Source of the DNA: Echinometra lucunter
Taxonomy: Eukaryota > Echinodermata > Echinoidea > Camarodonta > Echinometridae
DNA length: 64,000 nt
Assembly: GCA_029962745.1 (NCBI GenBank)
Contig: CM057171.1
Location: 6,487,525 to 6,551,524 of the forward strand
Direction: 5' to 3'
The translations under genes and the position numbers were made by a program. Position 1 is the first letter of the stretch. Each line of letters begins with the position of its first letter. Below are positions 20,601-25,685 of the stretch, piece after piece. The notes below the pieces were generated by a model. It was not told the DNA's origin. It saw nothing but the letters and a program-made list of their open reading frames with translations, and did no database searches.

Positions 20601-22158
20601 CTCAAATCATATTACTGTTACAGATGAAATTTTCATGTTAGCTTTGAATATCTTTATTTATTTGTCTGTTTATTCATGTGTGAAAAAACAACATAAGTGT
20701 TATCATATGAGCATTCATGTAGAAATGATACGGGAAATTGTATTATATTAATAATGATAATAATAATGGTCATTTATAATTCGCTATACACAAAGTAGTA
20801 CCATAGCGCTTACAAAGTAAGCATTAACAAAAAATAATTAATGCTATGGAAAAAAGGTAAGTCTTCAGTTTCTTTTGAAAGTTGACAGAGTTTCTATTGA
20901 AAGTTGACAGAGTTTCTATTGCTTGGATTGAGGGTGGAAGATTGTTCCGAGCTCTAGAAGCACTTATACTAAAGCGTTTTTCAGCAGAAGAAAGATTTGA
21001 TCTGGGAATTACAAGTCTAATAGTATCAGATATGGAACGGAGATTACGTGTGGGTATGTTCAGTATGTCGGTATTACTATTGCAGTGTATCTTGAGAGGA
21101 CTGTCAAGCCTATTTTTGTATCAGTTTGATTTTTTTTTAATATCAATATATGTTGTTGTTCTTGTTTTTTAGGGGGAGAAGGTGGGGGGGGGGGGGAGAG
21201 TGGAAAAATTGTCTTCTCTCTGTTGATTGTTTCTTTACAGCCTACACTTATACTCCTAGTCACTCTATGGTGTGATTATGGTCTTGTATACAACCCTCTC
21301 CCCCATCCTCTTTCCCCCTCCACAACCTCATATAATTTGATAAAGATATAGATGTGTTCTTTGTTTTTGTTTGCTTCAGATGTATGAAGAGGTTCTGACT
21401 CTGAATCCAGAAATGGGATCATGTCTGCTTAACCTGGGAGCCATACATCACCTCAAGGTAAGAATCTTTCGAAATTATTATTGTTTAATATTATTATCAT
21501 TATGATTAAGTATTTGGCGTCACTTGGGCCTGGGAGGGGAAAAGCGAACTTAATCGCTGTGACCCACGGATCTCTCCGCCTGATATAACTAAGTGGGATG
21601 TGCAGTTGCACCATTACACCAGGGTTTTCCCCTAATCTTCTTCGAATGGTGCAGTGGATGCTTGACGTGCAAAGGTGGTGACTCTCCTCTACAATTTACA
21701 AACCAAACTTTGATTTCAATAAGAAATCCCAGCCTTTTTCTCTTAAAAAAATTAGTTTGTTGTCCAAAAGTTTGATGTTTGAGTAACTTATGACACTTGA
21801 GGTATAGGAGAGATTCATTTATTTTTTAATCTGTTCCATGAACACTGAAACAAAGCCTTGAGCACTCCACAGAGTGGATCTGGCACTTTATACATGTAAG
21901 TTACATTTATTATTATTATTATAAGTAGTAGTAGTAGTATTATCTACTCTCAATATGTCAGATCTGTCCCATATTATCACCGATGAGGTACTTATTCACT
22001 TTCTACATATTTCTTTTTTCTTGTGTGTTTAGGCTGAGTACAAGCAAGCGAGAGCGTACTACAATAGAGCCTTAGCCCTGGACCCTAAGAATGAAATCCT
22101 TATAGAGAACATCGCCAAGTTAAAGAGAGCAGAATCTAAAGCAAAGAGAAACTTGTAA
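1302..22158 (+). CDS. TMTC1: TMTC1-like protein, 3' seventeen coding exons (gene span)
   Basis: Seventeen exons join in frame through canonical acceptors and donors and total 2323 coding nt (about 773 residues plus stop). Exons lie at 1302-1479, 5547-5620, 7635-7817, 8865-8940, 11061-11164, 11716-11905, 12735-12856, 13954-14124, 14814-14927, 15461-15610, 17167-17378, 18159-18294, 19093-19237, 19592-19729, 20357-20482, 21380-21457 and 22033-22158. The first eight encode hydrophobic membrane segments and the DUF1736 signature (EEDNPASF, TRFLTY, DWQEGSIPLVES, FVVAERILYIP). The rest encode about 11 TPRs. Family knowledge: TMTC1-4 are ER membrane O-mannosyltransferases of the GT-C fold that modify cadherin domains. 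Motifs such as LYPRHASA, YYNTGRP and the ENIAKLKR tail fit TMTC1 better than TMTC2-4. Human TMTC1 is about 880 aa, so roughly 110 N-terminal residues, including the first luminal acidic motif, lie upstream of the window. The paralog assignment is from recognition only. Confidence 0.9.
1480..3411. other. Intron, nothing recognised
   Basis: First part of the 4-kb intron between the 1302 and 5547 exons. AT-rich with short A and T runs. No coding signature or clear repeat was seen before the MITE pair at 3416. Confidence 0.6.
3416..3499. repeat. 84-bp TTAA micro-MITE
   Basis: CCTGTTGAATACC at the left and the complement of CCTGTTCAGCATG at the right, flanked by TTAA at 3412-3415 and 3500-3503. 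The interior (TCAGGCTGGG, CCTGAAATCA) matches, in opposite orientation, the element at 20220-20305. Ends beginning CC after TTAA fit the piggyBac pattern. Confidence 0.75.
3504..3913. repeat. TTAA MITE, CCCAT family
   Basis: Terminal repeats CCCATTCATGACAGG and the complement of CCCATTCGTAACAGAG, preceded by TTAA and followed by TTGA. The interior shares AAATTGGCAAC, TTGCCAATTT and CTTTCTGCTCATGTAT with the insertion at 33049-33445. It shares its left TTAA with the element next to it. Confidence 0.75.
4490..4925. repeat. Decayed tandem duplication (about 255-bp unit)
   Basis: The segment near 4495-4660 (GATCAATC, CTGATAGTCGTTCTTAGATC, GAGGGCATT, GATTCACCTTTC) recurs with substitutions and indels near 4755-4925. 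Both are intronic. A G-run (4722-4733) sits between them. Confidence 0.6.
5107..5362. repeat. Decayed tandem duplication in intron
   Basis: 5107-5183 (TACATATTTCACCCTTTTGC ... ACTTGTTTTTACTTCTAGGTC) resembles 5271-5362 (same order of TTTCACCCTTTT, ACTTGTTTT and AAGGTCAGT). It lies upstream of the 5547 exon. Similarity is by eye, with gaps. Confidence 0.5.
5547..5620 (+). CDS. TMTC1: TMTC1 exon (VVGRADVLSC)
   Basis: The acceptor is ttccag and the donor AG/gtaggt. The 74 nt run from phase 0 to phase 2. The exon encodes IAGVVGRADVLSC followed by a leucine/phenylalanine-rich helix. Joined to the preceding exon it gives HTEA-IAGVVGRAD, the continuous TMTC family motif. Confidence 0.9.
5655..6130. 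repeat. Palindromic array of a 17-bp minisatellite
   Basis: About a dozen units of GGTTCGTTATTCCGAA run forward from 5655 to about 5965. Then a spacer, and reverse-complement units (TTCGGAATAACGAACC) run to 6130. The whole could fold on itself. It lies at the start of the intron after the 5547-5620 exon. No target duplication was found. Confidence 0.85.
6325..6805. repeat. Probable TTAA element with degenerate ends
   Basis: Begins AGGGGGTACCCAATG after TTAA (6321-6324) and ends with the complement of AGTGATTACACAATG before TTAA (6806-6809). The ends match at about 10 of 15 positions. The interior has several GGGTACC sites, CGCGCA blocks and a repeated TTTTACGTCA motif. Confidence 0.45.
7635..7817 (+). 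CDS. TMTC1: TMTC1 exon (ALLAKEHAATILGV)
   Basis: The acceptor is atttcag and the donor CA/gtaagt. The 183 nt run from phase 2 to phase 2. After a polar loop (CTTSPRPNVDGTCH) comes a membrane helix and ALLAKEHAATILGVCLCYDV, the conserved lysine/glutamate segment of TMTCs. Two degenerate echoes of its 3' end and donor lie just downstream at 8367-8441 and 8482-8552. Confidence 0.9.
7840..8170. repeat. Dispersed repeat with CACTCTGTGGAGTGCTCAAGGC-type end
   Basis: An AT-trinucleotide run, then AACTCTGTGGAGTGCTCAAGGC-like sequence and about 250 bp of non-coding text. The same end occurs in reverse at about 21850-21920 and 30670-30740. It looks like a LINE or SINE 3' end of unknown family. Confidence 0.45.
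8367..8441 (+). pseudogene. Decayed echo 1 of the 7635-7817 exon end
   Basis: CTGTACTAGGTATCTGGCTG ... GCTATTGTTACACTATGGCC ... TCAGTAAGT parallels the exon's ACTAGGTGTATGTCTGTG ... GTAATTGTTACATCATGGCC ... TCAGTAAGT, including the splice donor. Substitutions and an in-frame TGA make it non-coding. Confidence 0.75.
8482..8552 (+). pseudogene. Decayed echo 2 of the 7635-7817 exon end
   Basis: TACTAGGTGTCTGTCCATGC ... TTACATCATGGCCCATATTC ... GGTAAGT again parallels the exon end and donor. It shares the post-donor GTAAGTCARGTRTGAAA with echo 1 but not with the exon, so the echoes probably copied each other. Confidence 0.75.
8865..8940 (+). CDS. TMTC1: TMTC1 exon (loop between TM helices)
   Basis: The acceptor is atatgcag and the donor GCT/gtaagt. 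The 76 nt run from phase 2 to phase 0. It encodes QMKWKGPSLPQKLQPF and the start of a helix (FRSAILIGA). Frame is kept on both sides. Confidence 0.85.
9098..9370. repeat. (ATTCA)n and adjoining AT-rich repeat
   Basis: Five perfect ATTCA units starting at about 9098, followed by a purine/AT-rich stretch resembling the reverse 3' end of a retroposon. No family was recognised. Confidence 0.45.
9371..10913. other. Intron, T-rich, nothing recognised
   Basis: From about 10010 the + strand is strongly T/C-rich for 1 kb with many TTTCTT runs. No exon-like segment joins in frame to the flanking TMTC1 exons. Confidence 0.55.
10914..10990 (+). pseudogene. Decayed echo of the 11061-11164 exon start and acceptor
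   Basis: TTATCAGGCATCTGTATTTC TTACTTTTTATCTGTGGA parallels the true CTCAGGCATCTGTATTTCTT GGTTTTCGTCTGTGGATG. The pyrimidine tract and a CATTTCTTAGA matching CATTTCTCAGA are also shared. An altered frame after the first codons makes it unlikely to be used. Confidence 0.7.
11061..11164 (+). CDS. TMTC1: TMTC1 exon (DUF1736 start, EEDNPASF)
   Basis: The acceptor is ctctcctcag and the donor AG/gttggt (a weak donor). The 104 nt run from phase 0 to phase 2. It encodes ASVFLGFRLWMLNGHLPHFSEEDNPASFAPRLTTR in two parts: a helix, then the acidic DNPASF hallmark of DUF1736. A decayed copy of the acceptor and 5' half lies 130 bp upstream at about 10914-10990. Confidence 0.9.
11541..11712. repeat. CT-rich microsatellite abutting a splice acceptor
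   Basis: CTCTCCCTCC-type repeats almost free of purines run straight into the cccag acceptor of the DUF1736 exon. The open frames across it are serine/proline-rich artefacts. Confidence 0.85.
11716..11905 (+). CDS. TMTC1: TMTC1 exon (DUF1736, DWQEGSIPLVES)
   Basis: The acceptor is atctccccag at the end of a long CT-rich tract and the donor is AAG/gtgaga. The 190 nt run from phase 2 to phase 0. It encodes FLTYSYLVAFNIWLLLCPVTL, then DWQEGSIPLVES, the core of DUF1736, and another helix. The polypyrimidine tract (11541-11710) doubles as an unusually long acceptor tract. Confidence 0.92.
12092..12345. mobile_element. hAT-like MITE with 8-bp target duplication
   Basis: A 254-bp element starting CAGGGCCGTACGCAG and ending with the complement of CATGGCCGTACGCAG (14 of 15 match). 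It is flanked by a perfect TGTTGCTG duplication at 12084-12091 and 12346-12353. A CAGGG start and an 8-bp duplication are hAT hallmarks. The interior carries GAAGCGACCGAGCTG and a G/C-run near the right end. A relative lies at 48895-49171. Confidence 0.9.
12735..12856 (+). CDS. TMTC1: TMTC1 exon (FVVAERILYIP)
   Basis: The acceptor is tttctgcag and the donor AG/gtaaag. The 122 nt run from phase 0 to phase 2. It encodes a membrane helix with LPASNLL and then FVVAERILYIPR, a near-invariant TMTC motif. Confidence 0.92.
13319..13666. repeat. MITE with 25-bp terminal inverted repeats
   Basis: The left end GAGCTTTAGATTGGCGACGC GAGTCC is mirrored at the right by the complement of GAGCTTTAGATTGGCGACGT GAGTCC. 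The interior is GC-richer than the intron around it. The target duplication is unclear (AT-rich flanks). Confidence 0.8.
13954..14124 (+). CDS. TMTC1: TMTC1 exon (last TM helices, WVRNRVWESRETLF)
   Basis: The acceptor is gcattgcag and the donor AC/gtaaga. The 171 nt run from phase 2 to phase 2. It encodes SLGFCILVTFG, a final hydrophobic helix (FLCLVTLIMVLCF), and the basic/aromatic segment RRTWVRNRVWESRETLF that precedes the TPR region in this family. Confidence 0.92.
14163..14640. repeat. (GAT)n/(ATG)n microsatellite cluster
   Basis: Two trinucleotide tracts (about 14163-14310 and 14490-14635) lie in the intron between the 13954 and 14814 exons. They create spurious methionine-, histidine- and isoleucine-rich frames. 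Confidence 0.95.
14814..14927 (+). CDS. TMTC1: TMTC1 exon (TPR 1)
   Basis: The acceptor is atttgtag and the donor AG/gtaact. The 114 nt run from phase 2 to phase 2. It encodes AGLQTLPHNAKMHYNYGNYL, the first TPR helix pair, ending in KWHFQETLR. Confidence 0.9.
14928..15460. other. Intron, nothing recognised beyond G and T runs
   Basis: AT-rich. A T-run followed by a G-run (about 15270-15296) is one of several homopolymer junctions in the window. Confidence 0.6.
15461..15610 (+). CDS. TMTC1: TMTC1 exon (TPR 1/2/3)
   Basis: The acceptor is ctttgtcag and the donor AA/gtaagt. The 150 nt run from phase 2 to phase 2. It encodes LYPRHASANNNLGTLL, then a TPR with YFLEAIKINP and the start of the next (YFNLANIYK). 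LYPRHASA is a TMTC1-type linker. Confidence 0.92.
15996..16905. mobile_element. pearl/Helentron-like (HINE) non-autonomous element
   Basis: Order: a GCCTCCGCC ... GGAGGC palindrome at 15999-16030; a (GTCC)n tetranucleotide run at about 16044-16069; about five tandem core units of roughly 150 bp starting near 16070, 16222, 16373, 16523 and 16674; GGCGGAGGCAT again; and a perfect 20-bp palindrome centred on ACCACGCGTGGT (16875-16894) followed 11 nt later by terminal CTAG. A core of tandem units of about 150-160 bp plus an ACGG/CCGT tetranucleotide is the plan described for bivalve pearl elements, linked to Helentrons. A 3' hairpin plus CTRR is Helitron-type. No coding capacity. Confidence 0.75.
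17167..17378 (+). CDS. TMTC1: TMTC1 exon (TPR 3-5), copy 1
   Basis: The acceptor is tatgctag and the donor AATG/gttagt. The 212 nt run from phase 2 to phase 1. It encodes TPRs with TLEIDPEYENALNSMASL and DLHNNYAAFLMGNG. It is the first exon present twice in the window. The second copy at 25474-25685 differs at three bases, one of them replacing D with E. Confidence 0.92.
17908..18055. repeat. About 60-bp minisatellite, three units (two in copy 2)
   Basis: CATAATTGCCAGAGTTCAGT TGAAACTTATGG-type units end in TACGTAAAGATGG. Copy 1 has three; the matching intron of copy 2 (26239-26335) has two. A length polymorphism between the blocks. Confidence 0.85.
18159..18294 (+). CDS. TMTC1: TMTC1 exon (TPR 5/6), copy 1
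   Basis: The acceptor is caaaccag and the donor AG/gtacaa. The 136 nt run from phase 1 to phase 2. It encodes HHQEALHHYGICLELDPTH and MARLLRHLNRTSEAEDMYLR. The second copy (26435-26570) has P to S in LELDPTH. Confidence 0.92.
18360..18572 (-). repeat. tRNA-derived SINE, reverse orientation, truncated
   Basis: On the - strand a B-box-like GGGTTTGAATCCC is followed by GGCAAGACATCAGTCTACAT and CTCCACCCAGGTGTAAATG, the central motif also seen at 56549-56700. The A-box end is cut by the CACAGTGA MITE at 18575. Copy 2 is at about 26638-26850. Confidence 0.65.
18575..18775. repeat. CACAGTGA MITE with internal TTTTGTAGC repeats
   Basis: Ends are CACAGTGAACCAAATTTGC and the complement of CACAGTGAGCAGAATCAGC. 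The interior has about seven GTTTTGTAGCCG units in both orientations. A second member in reverse lies at 23584-23756. Block copy 2 has them at 26851-27051 and about 32370-32484. Confidence 0.7.
19093..19237 (+). CDS. TMTC1: TMTC1 exon (TPR 7), copy 1
   Basis: The acceptor is ttctcag and the donor TAT/gtgagt. The 145 nt run from phase 2 to phase 0. It encodes ALSYNSNAKILQSLAAIYY, then NTGRPTQALETYREALDLEP, a textbook TPR. It has two synonymous differences from the second copy. Confidence 0.92.
19592..19729 (+). CDS. TMTC1: TMTC1 exon (TPR 8/9), copy 1
   Basis: The acceptor is gtcctccag and the donor GAT/gtaagc. It is 138 nt, phase 0 on both sides. It encodes AQVMTRLGLYKEAEHFLIEAL and IELHRLLSSVYSIQHHYQD. 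In the second copy a 579-bp MITE sits 14 bp after this exon's donor. Confidence 0.92.
19765..20167. repeat. MITE with GCCCAC...ACACTATA ends
   Basis: The left end GCCCACCATACACTATACGATC is mirrored at the right by the complement of GCCCACTGCACACTATATGATC (about 18 of 22). Both ends also hold CAGATTTTCGAAC / AAAATCGGATCT-like subterminal matches. Copy 2 is at about 28625-29033. Confidence 0.7.
20220..20305. repeat. 86-bp TTAA micro-MITE
   Basis: CCCTTTTAGAAC at the left and the complement of CCCTTAGAAC at the right, flanked by TTAA at 20216-20219 and 20306-20309. Same family as 3416-3499 in reverse. Copy 2 (about 29074-29167) has lost one TTAA. Confidence 0.75.
20357..20482 (+). CDS. TMTC1: TMTC1 exon (TPR 9/10), copy 1
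   Basis: The acceptor is cttttgcag and the donor AAG/gtacat. It is 126 nt, phase 0 on both sides. It encodes ALRHVEIALELNHHIDDGTK, then FEKANHLKGLNRIDEAEK. It shows five base differences from the second copy, more than any other exon for its size. Confidence 0.92.
20483..21379. other. Intron with dispersed retroposon-like text
   Basis: ATA(AT)-rich start near 20745, then CATTTATAATTCGCTATACA and TAGCGCTTACAA typical of invertebrate LINE/SINE 3' regions. A 23-bp microduplication (AAGTTGACAGAGTTTCTATT) at about 20878-20921 is present twice here and once in copy 2. An open frame across it (RLFRALEALILKRF) is repeat-derived. Confidence 0.55.
21380..21457 (+). CDS. TMTC1: TMTC1 exon (TPR 10/11), copy 1
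   Basis: The acceptor is ttgcttcag and the donor AAG/gtaaga. It is 78 nt, phase 0 on both sides. It encodes MYEEVLTLNPEMGSCLLNL and GAIHHLK. Two synonymous differences separate it from the second copy. Confidence 0.9.
22033..22158 (+). CDS. TMTC1: TMTC1 terminal coding exon (TPR 11 and stop), copy 1
   Basis: The acceptor is gtgtttag. The 126 nt include a TAA stop. It encodes AEYKQARAYYNRALALDPKN and the basic tail IENIAKLKRAESKAKRNL. The tail length and ENIAKLKR resemble vertebrate TMTC1. The second copy has A to V and N to K changes. Confidence 0.93.
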   Translation, partial: AEYKQARAYYNRALALDPKNEILIENIAKLKRAESKAKRNL

Positions 22159-22364
22159 GATTGACCATACTGGGTTTTTTTTACTCATATTACAGTTTTG
22201 ATCATTGTGTTCAAGTGTGTGGTCATGTTCTTGTCTTGAAAATAATTTTAAAAGAATATTTTTCTGATATAATGAAATTAGCATGTGTATCTGTATTTTG
22301 ATGAACCCCTGTGTTTCACATCATCGAACTTTGATACATGAATTTATTTTTACTTTTGCTTGTA

Positions 22365-22540
22365 CAGGCGAACCTTGTAATAACAAACTCCCCTGGACCA
22401 AGAAAATTACCTCTTTATATCGAAACCTTGTTACATCAGCAACAAGGATTTCTTTGTATTTTATTGTTTTTCAGGGCTGAAAAACAATAAAATACAGAGA
22501 AGTTTGATATAACAGTGTTCTTTATAACAAGGTTTCACTG
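22365..22540. mobile_element. pogo/Tigger-like MITE 1
   Basis: CAGGCGAACCTTGTAATAAC and the complement of CAGTGAAACCTTGTTATAAA, flanked by TA on both sides. A CAGT(G)GAACCT...TATAA end with TA duplication is the pogo/Tigger pattern. Copy 2 is at about 31181-31355. Confidence 0.75.
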
Positions 22541-22572
22541 TACTGCCAATCTGCACTTGCTTATTTTGTATA

Positions 22573-23191
22573 GAGTGGAAACTCGCTATAATGAGGACTT
22601 TGGGGAAAGCAAACTTACCTTGTTATATCGGGGGAGGGGGGGGGGGGTGCATTTCATGCGATAGTTCTCTGCAGTACATAACACCCATGGTTCCAATACC
22701 ATGCGTACAGGATTTCAGACATGGAAGAACCATGTGTGAATTTGCTGCACCATGCATGGCAACAAGGGTAAAAAAAATATTGAGAGTATATATTCCTAAC
22801 AATAATGAGAAATGCCTCAGATTCCTTGCTTTTTGGCAATGTATTTGTGCTGTTATGCCATTAGTAGACAACTCCTGCTCACCAAGAAGTATTTTTCATC
22901 CTTTTGCTATAGCATATACTGCTGCCACACCTACCTTTAGGTGTTATTCCATAACACTTCCGAAACCTCCGCGCTTTGCGCAGAGGGGGAACCATGTGTG
23001 GATTTTTTTCTAGTGAGAACCCTGCTTGTCAGTGATTTTTACCGACAAATTTGCTCTCAGCCAAATAGATGCAAGGATTTCAGTAGCTTATAACAGTGGT
23101 CGGTAAAAATCACTGACAGCACACTTGATGAAACGCTCCGCAGGAATCATGTCAGATGTATAACGGAGGTCTCTATAATGAGTTTCCACTG
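22573..23191. mobile_element. pogo/Tigger-like MITE 2 with nested element
   Basis: Left GAGTGGAAACTCGCTATAAT and right the complement of CAGTGGAAACTCATTATAGA, TA-flanked. A second MITE (GTCAGTGATTTTTACCGACA ... GATGAAACGCTCC, about 23025-23150), related to 44575-44698, is nested inside. A G-run at 22630 is expanded to about 30 G in copy 2 (31446-31476). Confidence 0.75.
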
Positions 23192-23583
23192 TATTTCATT
23201 GAAACTTTTCCTAGCCATAGAAATGAACTTACCAATCTATACTGGATGAACCATTGTGTGTCACCTCATCGAACTTTGGTATATACTTCTGTACTTTAGT
23301 TTGTACTCTACTGATAATCTTTTCTTGATTATTTTGTAATATTCCTCTCAAACTACTCATAGCCAAAGACTTTGTATAAAAAACTTGCCATTTTCATATC
23401 ATTGTTTCATGAGTGTTTGTGTGCTAGGTTCAGCGCATGTGCTATATTCTTTTGTGTGCGTATTATGCAATGTTTTGGGTTGCGAAATTAAGGTTTGCAT
23501 TTTTGAAAATTATTTTGAAATTGATTGATGGGACTGCTATTTATCAATAGATGAGAAATGGGGAAAGACTGTGTGCTAGCTCT

Positions 23584-23756
23584 AGTGAGCAGAATCAGTT
23601 GATTTGTTATTTTCTCGCCATTTTGTAGCCCTTTTGAAAACGGCTACAAAACAGTGAAAAAAGCTGCAAAACTGTTTCCCCATTGGAAATAACACAGAAA
23701 ACGGCTACAAAACAGTGAAAAACTGCACTTTGCAAATTTGGTTCACTGTGGAAGAA
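23584..23756. repeat. CACAGTGA MITE, second member (reverse)
   Basis: Starts GTGAGCAGAATCAG and ends TTTGGTTCACTGTG, with GGCTACAAAACAGTG units inside. Inverted relative to 18575-18775. Confidence 0.65.
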
Positions 23757-23759
23757 ATA

Positions 23760-24822
23760 TGATTTGTCTGTGTTCACACAATCTTTAGTCATACTTTGAA
23801 ACAGTTTTGAGCATCATGTTACCAGATGTGTCCAGTTGGGGTACTGAACTTTTGGTATGGTTTAGGGCCTTCAGATAAATTGATAACTGCTGTAATAGTG
23901 ATTGTGGAAGGTGAAAAGGGAAGTGAAATATGATAATACAAATAAGTATTTGAAATGACTTTGAAATGAATAATATAATGAGAGTGTAAATGTGTTCATT
24001 GTTAAGAAAACAAGTACTATTTAAAACATTTATTGTGAAGAAACGGTAGTGTTAAGGTTTTAGAATTTAGTTTTTTCTTCATGGAAAAGCTTGATTGCAA
24101 ATATTGCAATGTTTAGTGTCTTAAATGAAAGTTTTGCCTTTTCACTTTCTTTGTGTTTTGAGTTTATATTTTAAATTTCAAAATTTCCTACAAATTTCAT
24201 TTTTCAGGTCTGGAGCCTAATGCACTGAAATCCACTGTAAATAATTAGTGGAATTTTACATGATCTTACAACTGTATCTTTTTAAGCTTGGTAGACAATA
24301 TGAGACTATTATTTAATCAGGTTTATGCCAAATTTCTTTTTTTTTGTTGTTGTTGTTTACTTCATACTACTAAAACTGTACATTAGCTTCAGTCAGTAGA
24401 CTACTCTTGCTATACGACCTTACAGGGATGTATTTTTCACATTGTAGTATAGTGGGTAGATTTTATTACGGTATATCTTTGTCATCTAGCTGTTCTTCAA
24501 AAGTAGAATATGAGACTGATAAATCCATATGGAGAAGGGACCAATTAGGGTTAAAATCTTTGAATCAACATGTCTATGAGTTTAAATAGCAAATAAATTG
24601 CCACTTGCAAGGAGGTGCATATACTTCGTAGTATCCTTTGTAAAAAAAAAAAAAAAAAAAAAGCAAATCTTGAAATTATGTTCAGAATATTAACTTAATT
24701 ATTTATTTGATAATTCCTCTGTGAAATAAATCTTTTTATATGATGGATGCCAATTAATTATTTTAGGAATAGACAGTGCAATAGTTTGAAATTCATTTTT
24801 ATTTTGAAAATTTATATATTCA
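23760..24822. other. 3' flank of TMTC1, possible 3' UTR
   Basis: AT-rich. AATAAA at 24592-24597 lies about 45 bp before an A-run (24642-24662). This could mark a distal polyadenylation site, giving a 3' UTR of about 2.4 kb that would include several MITEs. No transcript evidence. Confidence 0.35.
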
Positions 24823-25322
24823 NNNNNNNNNNNNNNNNNNNNNNNNNNNNNNNNNNNNNNNNNNNNNNNNNNNNNNNNNNNNNNNNNNNNNNNNNNNNNN
24901 NNNNNNNNNNNNNNNNNNNNNNNNNNNNNNNNNNNNNNNNNNNNNNNNNNNNNNNNNNNNNNNNNNNNNNNNNNNNNNNNNNNNNNNNNNNNNNNNNNNN
25001 NNNNNNNNNNNNNNNNNNNNNNNNNNNNNNNNNNNNNNNNNNNNNNNNNNNNNNNNNNNNNNNNNNNNNNNNNNNNNNNNNNNNNNNNNNNNNNNNNNNN
25101 NNNNNNNNNNNNNNNNNNNNNNNNNNNNNNNNNNNNNNNNNNNNNNNNNNNNNNNNNNNNNNNNNNNNNNNNNNNNNNNNNNNNNNNNNNNNNNNNNNNN
25201 NNNNNNNNNNNNNNNNNNNNNNNNNNNNNNNNNNNNNNNNNNNNNNNNNNNNNNNNNNNNNNNNNNNNNNNNNNNNNNNNNNNNNNNNNNNNNNNNNNNN
25301 NNNNNNNNNNNNNNNNNNNNNN
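24823..25322. other. Assembly gap, exactly 500 N
   Basis: A run of 500 N of round length, so a scaffolding placeholder of unknown true size. It joins the end of block copy 1 to a (TAC)n microsatellite at the start of copy 2. Confidence 0.99.
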
Positions 25323-25339
25323 TACTACTACTACTACTG

Positions 25340-25391
<52 letters not shown>

Positions 25392-25473
25392 TACTACCAC
25401 TTCTTATAGTGGGTCATTTGTTTTTGTAATCCAGAAAATGATTTTGATTTCATCCTAATTTTTGGTATGCTAG

Positions 25474-25685
25474 TAATCAGGGAGATCTAACCAGAGCAGA
25501 GACTTTGTTCCGGAAGACCTTGGAGATCGATCCTGAGTACGAGAATGCCCTGAACAGCATGGCCTCCCTGAAGCAGAGGCAGGGAGATATCCCAGCAGCA
25601 GAAGAGTTCTACCAGCGGGGGCTGGAGCTGGGAGAGCCGTCTGCGGATCTCCACAACAACTATGCTGCCTTCCTCATGGGAAATG
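25474..25685 (+). CDS. TMTC1: TMTC1 exon (TPR 3-5), copy 2
   Basis: Same boundaries as 17167-17378 (tatgctag acceptor, gttagt donor). The replacement is AAEDFY to AAEEFY. It lies 151 bp after the assembly gap. Confidence 0.9.

Larger units (their letters stand above)
17060..24822. repeat. Large duplicated block, copy 1
   Basis: From the (TAC)n microsatellite before the TPR 3-5 exon through the 3' flank of TMTC1, this block recurs in the same order and orientation at 25323-33957. Introns, MITEs and SINEs all match apart from small indels. It runs directly into the N gap at 24823. Confidence 0.95.

Noticed and set aside
20882..21172. Frame with ALEALILKRFSAEERFDLGI, present in both blocks
   Set aside because: Intronic retroposon-like sequence with no splice compatibility to the TPR exons; the two blocks differ by frame-changing indels.
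24699..25409. Long open frames of more than 200 aa on both strands
   Set aside because: They are runs of N with no stop codons across the assembly gap.
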